NCBI GenBank assembly: GCA_001800245.1
Contig: MGVA01000007.1
Location: 1 to 64,000, forward strand
Origin: Elusimicrobia bacterium RIFOXYA12_FULL_51_18
GTDB lineage: Bacteria; Elusimicrobiota; Elusimicrobia; Elusimicrobiales; UBA9959
DNA: 64,000 nucleotides
Direction: 5' to 3'
The notes under the pieces: generated by a model
Seen by the model: only the letters and a program-made list of their open reading frames with translations
Database searches by the model: none
Told to the model about the DNA's origin: nothing
Program-made: the position numbers and the translations under genes
Shown here: positions 56,712 to 64,000 of the stretch, piece by piece
Layout of the letters: each line of letters begins with the position of its first letter
How positions within the stretch are numbered: the first letter of the stretch is position 1

Positions 56712-56935
56712 GGTGCCGGTGTATAAACGGGGTGGGGATAGCTAAATAAAATCGAGTAAGGAGCGTGGCAGGCGGATCGGTGGAGCGGGTGGCAGGGGAA
56801 CCGGATAAGCGGAAGCGTCCGGAGGCCGAGCATACGAAGCGCGGAGGCCGAGGAACGGAGGCGCGCGCACGGTGTGCGCGACGCCGGTTCCGCGTTCCGG
56901 TCCCCTGTCGCCCGCGAACTTGCAGGCCTGCCGTT
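56712..56935. repeat. Structured intergenic element, copy D (minus orientation)
   Basis: Reverse complement GGCAGGCCTGCAAGTTCGCGGGCGACAGGGGACCGGAACGCGGAA...TTCCGCTTATCCGGTTCCCCTGCCACC...GCCTGCC. Confidence 0.8.
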
Positions 56936-56940
56936 ACATT

Positions 56941-58362
56941 TTATTCCAGGTCGAAGGTTTGGCCGAAGTCGGGGCAGACCGTTTGGGGGATCCCCTCCGC
57001 TTTGAGGGTTTCGGCGAAGGCGGCGCGGTCTTTGGGGTCGCCGTGTACCAGGAAGATCTTCCGGGGCGGGCGGCTCAGGCCTTTGACGAAGGCGAGCAGG
57101 TCGCCCTTGTCGGCGTGGGACGAGAAAAAATGCATGGTCTCTATCCTCGCGGCCACGTCGTGCTCAAGGCCGAAGATCCTTACCTTGTTCGCCCCGTCCT
57201 GGAGACGGCGGCCCAGGGTGCCTTGCGCCTGGTAGCCGACTATAAGGATCGTCGTATTTTCTTTATCAATATTATTGCGCAGATGATGCAGCACCCGGCC
57301 GCCCTCGCACATGCCCGAAGCGGAAATGATGATCATGGGGCCGTCCGTCTCATTTAGCGCCTGGGATTCTTCCTTGGTGCGGACATAATTAATGTAATCA
57401 AAGCCGAAAGGGTCGCCGTCCATTTCGGCATAGGCCTTGAAACGGTCGTCAAAAGCGAAAGTGTCCTTGTACTTATTGAACAGTTCCGTGATGCTGAGCG
57501 TCATGGGGCTGTCCACATATACCGGGATGTCCTGCGCGGCGCCGGAGCGGAGCATCTTGTCCAGAATGAGGATGATTTCCTGGGCGCGCTCAAGTGCGAA
57601 ACTCGGGATTATGACCTTTCCTTTCTCCGCTATAGCGCGTTTTATTACGGTTTCCAGTCGGGCTTCGGCGTCATCCACGGGTTCATGCAGCCTGTCGCCG
57701 TAGGTGGTTTCCATCACCAGGTAATCCACATCGCGCGGGATCTCGGGGCTGCGCATGAGGATGGATGCCCTGCGGCCCAGGTCTCCGCTATAAAGTACGC
57801 GGCGGCGTTCCGCGCCCACCGGCAAGTTCACAAGCACCATTGCGGATCCAAGCACATGGCCGGCGTTAAGGAACTTGGCGGAAATAGTCCCCCCCGCCAG
57901 GTGTGCTTCCGCGCCCGGATCGCAGGCCTTGAACTTGTTCAGCGCCAGTTTGGCGTCCTCTTCGGTGTAAAGCGGGTCTATGCGTATGCCTTCCGCTTGG
58001 TGGACCTTGTTGAAGAATTTTGCGTCGGCTTCCTGCAGGCGGGCCGAATCCATAAGCATAATGGAAGCCAGGTCTTTGGTCGCCGCGGTACAGTAAATGC
58101 CGGCCTTCAGGCCTTTCTTGGCGAGCAGGGGCAGGCCGCCGCAATGGTCGATGTGGGCGTGAGAGAGCAAGACGGCGTCCAGATCGGCGGGGCGCACCGG
58201 GAAAGACCTGTTCTTATCTATAGATTCCCGGCGGTGCCCCTGGAACATCCCGCAGTCCAGCAGGATCTTTTTGCCGTTCGCTTCAATGAGATGCCGCGAA
58301 CCGGTAACTTCCCCCGCCGCGCCGAAAAAACCGATCTTAGCGCCGCTTGTCGTTTCCGCCAT
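56941..58362 (-). CDS. MBL-fold beta-CASP ribonuclease-like protein
   Basis: LSHAHIDHCGGLPLL, YSGDLGRR, PMIIISASGMCEGGRVLHHL, LVHGDPKDR; start MAETTSGAKIGFFG. Confidence 0.92.
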   Translation of the reverse strand: MAETTSGAKIGFFGAAGEVTGSRHLIEANGKKILLDCGMFQGHRRESIDKNRSFPVRPADLDAVLLSHAHIDHCGGLPLLAKKGLKAGIYCTAATKDLASIMLMDSARLQEADAKFFNKVHQAEGIRIDPLYTEEDAKLALNKFKACDPGAEAHLAGGTISAKFLNAGHVLGSAMVLVNLPVGAERRRVLYSGDLGRRASILMRSPEIPRDVDYLVMETTYGDRLHEPVDDAEARLETVIKRAIAEKGKVIIPSFALERAQEIILILDKMLRSGAAQDIPVYVDSPMTLSITELFNKYKDTFAFDDRFKAYAEMDGDPFGFDYINYVRTKEESQALNETDGPMIIISASGMCEGGRVLHHLRNNIDKENTTILIVGYQAQGTLGRRLQDGANKVRIFGLEHDVAARIETMHFFSSHADKGDLLAFVKGLSRPPRKIFLVHGDPKDRAAFAETLKAEGIPQTVCPDFGQTFDLE

Positions 58363-58858
58363 GTAGCCTCCGTTTTGATCCTGTGAAATCCGCAAGCGGG
58401 CCCTGGGTCTTGCGCAGCAATAGCTCGTCATGCCCTCTGACTATAAATTCTTTCAGCACCCCGGTCTTTCTGTAACCCAGTTTTCTGTAAAGGCGTTGCG
58501 CATCTTTATTGAAAGATGACACGCATATAAACACATTCGGGCTTTCCACGAAGATCCGCTTCTCGGCGAAGCGTACCAGCAGCGTGCCGATGCCGCGGCC
58601 ACGGGCGTTCGGGGCCACACAGACGGTCTGGATATAGCCCCTGAATGTCCCGGCCATTTGCAGGATTATAAATCCAACGGCTTTGCCGTTTTCTTTCGCG
58701 GCATAAACCTCGCGCAGCGGCGCGCTTACGGTTGTGAGGCAGGCGCGATAATCCCTGCCCAAGGTAAGCCAGGGCTTGGTTCCCGACATGAATCGCGCGC
58801 AGATTTTAAAATCCGCAAGTTTCCTGGTGGGGCTGATCCTGATATCCTTAATTTCCAT
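58337..58858 (-). CDS. GNAT N-acetyltransferase
   Basis: IQTVCVAPNARGRGIGTLLVRFAEKRI...AQRLYRKLGYRKTGVL. Confidence 0.9.
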   Translation of the reverse strand: MEIKDIRISPTRKLADFKICARFMSGTKPWLTLGRDYRACLTTVSAPLREVYAAKENGKAVGFIILQMAGTFRGYIQTVCVAPNARGRGIGTLLVRFAEKRIFVESPNVFICVSSFNKDAQRLYRKLGYRKTGVLKEFIVRGHDELLLRKTQGPLADFTGSKRRLHGGNDKRR

Positions 58859-58884
58859 CCTTTTATTTTAAATCCTTCATCCTT

Positions 58885-60564
58885 CTATTTCCTGTCATTT
58901 TTCCCGGAGCCGCTCACCGCCGCCAGCGCGCCGGTTATCATGATCTCGGCTTCCTCAAAGATACGTTTCAGGTGGGACCCGTCTTTAAAACTTTCCGCGT
59001 AAATTTTATAGACGTCTTCCGTGCCGGAAGGCCGCGCGGCAAACCAGCCGCCGCGGGTAACGACCTTGAGGCCGCCTATCGGCTCATTATTGCCCGGCGC
59101 GCGGGAAAGTATCGCCTCTATCTTTTCCCCCGCCAGTTCTTTCGAAGGGACCTGCTCCGGCGCCAGGCGTTTGAGCAGGTCTTTCTGGGCCGGAGTGGCG
59201 CGCGCGTCATGCCGCTCGTAAAAAGATTCTCCGAATTCCGCCGTCAGGTCTTTATAGATCTCGCCGGGGTCTTTGCCCATGCGGGCCGTGATCTCGGCAG
59301 AAAGAAGGGAAAGTATTATGGCGTCCTTGTCGGTGCTCCAGGCTCCGCCGCCGAAGCGCAGGAAAGACGCGCCCGCGCTTTCCTCGCCGCCGAAGCCGAA
59401 GCTGCCGTCCAACAGGCCGTCGACAAACCACTTGAATCCGACCGGCACTTCACAGAGCCGGCGGCCCAGCTTGGCCGCGACGCGGTCTATCATGCCGCTT
59501 GAGACAACTGTTTTGCCTATCGCGGCGTCGGCCCGCCATTTCGGCCGGTTCCGGAACAGATAGAGGATGGCGGCGGAAAGATAATGGTTGGGCGGCAGAA
59601 GGCCCGCGCCTTTGGTGACGATGCCGTGGCGGTCGTAGTCTGTGTCGCAGCCGAAAGCGATGTCAAAGCGGTCCTTGAGTCCTATGAGGCGCTTCATGGC
59701 GTAGGGCGAAGACGGATCCATGCGTATTTTTCCGTCCCAGTCGGCCGTCATGAAACTGAAAGTAAGGTCCACTTCTTCGCTGACAATACTTAGGTTCAGG
59801 CCGTAACGTTCGGCTATGGGCGCCCAATATTTTACGCCGGCCCCGCCCAGCGGATCTACTCCCATTTTCAGGCCGGAGGCGCGGATCGCCTCCATATCTA
59901 TAACGTCGGCAAGATCGCGCGTGTAGGTTCCCGTATAGTCATATCGGCGGGTGGTGGCGGCCTTTAGAGCTTTCACCAGCGGCATGCGCTTTACTTCGCA
60001 TAGATTGTTTTCAAGGAGTTCATTTGCCAGCGCCTGGATGCGTCCGGTGGCCGCCTGGTCGGCCGGACCGCCGTTCGGCGGATTGTATTTGAAGCCTCCG
60101 TCGGAAGGCGGGTTGTGCGAGGGCGTGATGAGTATTCCGTCGGCAAGTCCCGTTACGCGGCCGCGGTTGTACGCAAGTATGGCGTGTGAAACGGCGGGTG
60201 TCGGAGTATATTCGTCCGTTTCCGCTATCCTGACCTCTACGCCGTTGGCCGCCAGCACTTCAAGCGCTGTTTCAAACGCCGGCATGGAGAGGGCGTGCGT
60301 GTCCATGCCCATAAAAAGAGGGCCGTCTATCTTAGCCGCCCGGCGGGTCAGGCAAATAGCTTGTGTTACAGCCAGGATGTGGCGTTCATTGAATGAACGT
60401 TCAAGCGAACAGCCCCGGTGCCCGGAGGTGCCGAAAGAAATTCTCTGCGACGGTATAGATGGATCCGGGATTTCCGTGTGGTAAGCCGCCAGGAGTTTTG
60501 GAATGTCGGTCAGCATTTCCCGCGGCAAAACCTTACCGGCAAGAGGACTTATTCGCATGGCCAT
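58885..60564 (-). CDS. pgm: Phosphoglucomutase (alpha-D-glucose-phosphate specific)
   Basis: [20 protein letters not shown]...[26 protein letters not shown]...[12 protein letters not shown]. Confidence 0.95.
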   Translation of the reverse strand: MAMRISPLAGKVLPREMLTDIPKLLAAYHTEIPDPSIPSQRISFGTSGHRGCSLERSFNERHILAVTQAICLTRRAAKIDGPLFMGMDTHALSMPAFETALEVLAANGVEVRIAETDEYTPTPAVSHAILAYNRGRVTGLADGILITPSHNPPSDGGFKYNPPNGGPADQAATGRIQALANELLENNLCEVKRMPLVKALKAATTRRYDYTGTYTRDLADVIDMEAIRASGLKMGVDPLGGAGVKYWAPIAERYGLNLSIVSEEVDLTFSFMTADWDGKIRMDPSSPYAMKRLIGLKDRFDIAFGCDTDYDRHGIVTKGAGLLPPNHYLSAAILYLFRNRPKWRADAAIGKTVVSSGMIDRVAAKLGRRLCEVPVGFKWFVDGLLDGSFGFGGEESAGASFLRFGGGAWSTDKDAIILSLLSAEITARMGKDPGEIYKDLTAEFGESFYERHDARATPAQKDLLKRLAPEQVPSKELAGEKIEAILSRAPGNNEPIGGLKVVTRGGWFAARPSGTEDVYKIYAESFKDGSHLKRIFEEAEIMITGALAAVSGSGKNDRK

Positions 60565-60683
60565 CTCCTTGTGGGCGTCCTCGGAAAATATTACGGCGGC
60601 AAAAGCGCGCGCATTTAAACCGGCGCCCGATATCGTCCGTTATGGTCCGTCTCTTTTATTCTAATAGATTTGGCTTTTAAAAT

Positions 60684-63600
60684 CTACGGGCGCCGGGATT
60701 TTGTTTTTACGGCTTCAATTCTGAATTCCCGCTCATTGCCGTCCCCTATCTCCAGGAGCGCTTGTTTGAGGTCGGCTTCGTGTCTGTGGCTTTCGAGCGG
60801 CGCCAGCAGGCTGTACGCGCATGGTACCACCAGCAGTGTAAGGAATGTGGAGAACAGCACGCCGCCTATAACAACCAGCGCCATGGGAATGCGGGTCTCG
60901 GCCCCTGGCCCTATGCCAAGAGCCGGTGGAATGGCGGCGGCTATAGTTGCGAACGACGTCATAAGTATGGGACGCAGTCGTATCGGACAGGCGTCGAGTA
61001 AAGCCTCCGTCACATTCATGCCCTCCTCGCGACGCCGGTGGTTAGTGAAATCCACCAGAAGTATGGAGTTCTTCTTCACTATACCCATCAACAGTATCAT
61101 GCCTATCATGCTGTAAATGTTCAGGGTCTGTCCTCCGGCGTAAAGGGCGATAAAAGCTCCCGTCACGCTGAACGGCAGAGCCAGCAGCACAATCACCGGG
61201 TGCAGCAAACTATTGAACTGAGAAGCTAATACCATGTAGGCCACAAAAATACCGAAAACAAGCGCGGTTAAAAGACTGCTGGTGGATTCTTCGAAAGTTT
61301 TGGAACTGCCGGCCAGGACCACCCGGTAGCCTTCGGGGAGGAGTTCCTTTGCTATTTTCTGAACTTCAGCTATGGCTTGCGCCTGCGCCCATCCGGGCGC
61401 GGGATTGGCGAATACGCTTATTGCGCGTTCCCTATTGCGCCTGGAGATTGAGAGAAGCGTGGGTTTCTCAACAATATTTACAATTTCCGAGAGACGGATG
61501 AGTTCGCCGCGGTTGTTACGTACCCAGATCTTGGTTATATCCCCCGGGCTCTTACGGTCCTTATCCACCAGGCGCAGGCGTATATCGTAGCGTTTCCCCC
61601 CCTTTGTGAACTTTCCCACGCGCACTCCGCCTATCATGGCATTTATGGCTTCGCCTATCGTGGTCATAGTCACGCCTCGGGCTGCGGCCTTTTCGCGGTC
61701 GGGTAAAACCTGTATCTCCGGCATTCCGGTCTGATAATCGGTATCTACGTCCACCATCTTGCCTGAATCGTTCATTCGTTTCATTATAGCCCGGCTCAGT
61801 TCCCCAAGTTTATCCCAATCCGGGCCTCTCAGACTCAGTTCCACCGGATAGCCGCGTCTGGATCCGAAACCTGACTGCGAAGGATCCCGCATGGAAACGC
61901 GGTCAAGTCCGCTTACCGACTTAAGAGCCTTCCGGGTATACTGCATAAAATCCTGCTGGCTGGGCTTTTTCCCGCCCGGTTTTAAGGGGACGCGCTCAGT
62001 CTTCGGCTTCATGGTGATAAACATCATAGCGCTGTTCACATCTCCGCCGCCCACCATGCCGAAATATGCCTTTATATTGGGCTGACCCATGGCCCATTTT
62101 TCGGCTTTCGCCACGGTTTCGGCGGTAAATCCGAAAGAGGAGCCTATGGGCGTCTGCATGCTGACCATGAACTGGCTTTGGTCCTGGGACGGAGAGAATT
62201 CCCTTTGGATTTTAGAGGCGATAAAAAGCGAGGCGGTAAATATTACGGCGGAGACTCCCAGGGTTTTCCAGCGGTGGCGCAGCAGCCTTACCAGGAGTTT
62301 CCGGTATAAGGCAGCGGTCTTTTTAAACAGCGTATCCATCCAGATCCCGAATGAAGTGGTGCGGGTGGAATCCACAAACTGGGAACAGCGCATAGGCGAA
62401 AGCGTGAGGGCCTCCAATAAGGACAACAGAACCGCCGCCGACATCGTAACTCCGAACTGAAAGAAAAATCTGCCGATAATTCCTTTCATAAATATTACGG
62501 GCACAAAAATGGCAAGTATCGCTACCGAGGCGGCCATGGCCGGGAAAGTTATTTCTCTTGCTCCGATTATGGCGGCTTTAACCCGGCTCATCCCCATCTC
62601 GTTATAGCGGACTATGTTTTCCATAACCATGATCGCGTCGTCTACGACTATCCCAATGGCCAGAGACAACCCCAGCAGCGTGAAAGTGTTCAGCGTGAAG
62701 CCCATGAAGTAAAGTATAAGGAACGCGCCGATTATAGAGGTGGGAATGGAGAGGAGTACATTGAAAGTGGAGGACCAGGAGCCGAGAAAAATCCAGCAGA
62801 CTACGCCGGTAAGCAGCGCCGAAAGTATAAGCGTGAAGTTCAGTTCGCGGGTGGATTCCTCGATAAAACGGGTGGAATCGTTGGCTATAGTAAGCCGCAT
62901 ATCTTTTGGCAGGGTCGCTTGCAGTTCTGCTACTTTCGCCCGCACGGCCCTGGCCACGCCCACGGCATTGGAGCCGCGCTGTTTTACGATGCCGAGTCCC
63001 ACCGAGATCTTTCCCCCCACATGCGAGACCCTGCGGATGTCGCTTAAGCCATCTTCCACTTCCGCCACGTCTTTTAAACGGAAAGTCTTCCAGATGGCGG
63101 ACCCGCCGCGGCCCGTTATTATCAGGCGTGAAAAATCTTCCGGTGTGGAAGCTTCGCCCATAACGCGGACATTAAGTTCTTTTTTCCCCGTGTCTATATA
63201 GCCGGCCGGAGTTTCCGCGTGCTGGTTGGCCACCGTGCTTATCACATCGTTTACGGTAAGCTGCTTATTGTTAAGTTCGTCCACATTCAGCCAGATGCGA
63301 AGCGCCGGGTCCACGAAGCCGCCCATATCTACGTCTCCCACTCCGGCGATGGTGGTGAATTTATCCTTCAAAAAGTCGTTGGTAAAGGCCATCAGGTCTT
63401 TAAGCGGCCGGTCCCCTGTGAGCGCCACGCGGATTATGGCCTGGTCTTCCGGGTTGGTCTTGGTCACTGTCGGAGGATCTATATCCCGCGGGAGGTCGCG
63501 TTGGATCTGGGATATTTTAGCCTGCACTTCCTGCATAGCCACGTCTATGTCGCGTCCGATCTCAAACTCAATGGTGATGTTTGAGCGGCTCCGTTTGGAG

Positions 63601-63848
63601 CTGGAGGAGACTTCCTTTATTCCCTGTATGCCCATTACGGCGCCTTCAAGGATGTCCGCCACCTGTGTTTCCATAACTTCCGGCGCGGCGCCCTCAAGTG
63701 TTACTCCGACGTTGACCACGGGATAATCCACGTCCGGCATCTGGCTTATGCCCATATTGGAGAAACCGATCCAGCCGAAAACGATAAGGCCGAGCATAAG
63801 CATCCAGGCGAAAACCGGATTTTTTATGGCAACATCTGAAAGTGTCAT
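60684..63848 (-). CDS. Efflux RND transporter permease (HAE1-like)
   Basis: AIKNPVFAWMLMLGLIVFGWIGFSNMGISQMPDVDYP...GIVVDDAIMVMENI...GIVKKNSILLVDF. Confidence 0.95.
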   Translation of the reverse strand: MTLSDVAIKNPVFAWMLMLGLIVFGWIGFSNMGISQMPDVDYPVVNVGVTLEGAAPEVMETQVADILEGAVMGIQGIKEVSSSSKRSRSNITIEFEIGRDIDVAMQEVQAKISQIQRDLPRDIDPPTVTKTNPEDQAIIRVALTGDRPLKDLMAFTNDFLKDKFTTIAGVGDVDMGGFVDPALRIWLNVDELNNKQLTVNDVISTVANQHAETPAGYIDTGKKELNVRVMGEASTPEDFSRLIITGRGGSAIWKTFRLKDVAEVEDGLSDIRRVSHVGGKISVGLGIVKQRGSNAVGVARAVRAKVAELQATLPKDMRLTIANDSTRFIEESTRELNFTLILSALLTGVVCWIFLGSWSSTFNVLLSIPTSIIGAFLILYFMGFTLNTFTLLGLSLAIGIVVDDAIMVMENIVRYNEMGMSRVKAAIIGAREITFPAMAASVAILAIFVPVIFMKGIIGRFFFQFGVTMSAAVLLSLLEALTLSPMRCSQFVDSTRTTSFGIWMDTLFKKTAALYRKLLVRLLRHRWKTLGVSAVIFTASLFIASKIQREFSPSQDQSQFMVSMQTPIGSSFGFTAETVAKAEKWAMGQPNIKAYFGMVGGGDVNSAMMFITMKPKTERVPLKPGGKKPSQQDFMQYTRKALKSVSGLDRVSMRDPSQSGFGSRRGYPVELSLRGPDWDKLGELSRAIMKRMNDSGKMVDVDTDYQTGMPEIQVLPDREKAAARGVTMTTIGEAINAMIGGVRVGKFTKGGKRYDIRLRLVDKDRKSPGDITKIWVRNNRGELIRLSEIVNIVEKPTLLSISRRNRERAISVFANPAPGWAQAQAIAEVQKIAKELLPEGYRVVLAGSSKTFEESTSSLLTALVFGIFVAYMVLASQFNSLLHPVIVLLALPFSVTGAFIALYAGGQTLNIYSMIGMILLMGIVKKNSILLVDFTNHRRREEGMNVTEALLDACPIRLRPILMTSFATIAAAIPPALGIGPGAETRIPMALVVIGGVLFSTFLTLLVVPCAYSLLAPLESHRHEADLKQALLEIGDGNEREFRIEAVKTKSRRP

Positions 63849-64000
63849 TGTTTTATCTCCAAGGTGTCTTGCCCGGCGGCCGTTTCAAGCCGGGTCTGCG
63901 CCCAGACCGCGTCTATGCGCGCGTTATCCAGGGCAAGCGCCGTTTCCTGGACCGTCTTGAGGCTGGTCAACACGTCCAGGTTTGTGACCAGTCCCAGTTT
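63845..64000 (-). CDS. C-terminal end of TolC-family outer membrane efflux protein (truncated by window)
   Basis: KLGLVTNLDVLTSLKTVQETALALDNARIDAVWAQTRLETAAGQDTLEIKQ*; stop overlaps the RND start (ATGA). Confidence 0.85.
   Translation of the reverse strand, partial: KLGLVTNLDVLTSLKTVQETALALDNARIDAVWAQTRLETAAGQDTLEIKQ

Noticed and set aside
1-64000. Many ORFs of 60-280 aa antisense to clear genes (e.g. 3086-3868, 15211-16053, 19294-20241, 22873-24123, 57685-58386)
   Set aside because: They mirror conserved coding frames in GC-rich sequence, have low-complexity His/Gly/Arg-rich translations and no recognisable motifs.
1-64000. CRISPR arrays, tRNA or rRNA genes
   Set aside because: No regularly spaced short direct repeats and no recognisable tRNA T-loop or rRNA sequence on reading; not verified with tools.

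Overview
This 64 kb bacterial window is gene-dense, moderately GC-rich and mostly minus-strand. It looks like an anaerobic, ferredoxin-based metabolism; lineage cannot be fixed from the window, though Elusimicrobiota-like is a guess. I found no rRNA, tRNA, CRISPR array, phage or intact transposase gene. Main blocks: L,D-transpeptidase plus AmpG-like MFS; AspT/YidE-type transporter with a truncated AEC permease remnant; a heterodimeric ABC exporter; a 2-oxoacid:ferredoxin oxidoreductase operon (gamma, beta, alpha, ferredoxin); a nine-gene minus-strand operon (24.0 to 14.0 kb) with isocitrate/homoisocitrate dehydrogenase-like, HMG-CoA-lyase-like, CaiB/BaiF CoA-transferase, aconitase-type large and small subunits, split LKR and saccharopine dehydrogenase, tungsten AOR and MoaD-like genes; class I CoA-transferase; CheY/CheC-like genes; a TIGR03545/TIGR03546-like pair; a group-4 hydrogenase-like (Ehr-type) membrane complex whose large subunit lacks the Ni-binding CxxC motifs; PepF; MATE; two DEAD-box helicases; a DUF2130-like nuclease candidate; a beta-CASP MBL protein; Pgm; and an RND efflux system. 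The two most interesting signals are (1) the LKR/SDH/AOR/homoaconitase-like/HMGL-like operon, which could encode an undescribed anaerobic lysine catabolic route running the alpha-aminoadipate pathway in reverse, and (2) a dispersed family of about 120-220 bp intergenic elements whose flanks are conserved while hairpin stems change in a compensatory way, clustered around the DUF2130 island at 53.5-56.9 kb. Several further repeat families (a MITE-like element with 32-bp TIRs, a modular intergenic repeat, a 101-bp direct repeat) are also present. All calls are by eye; no searches were run.
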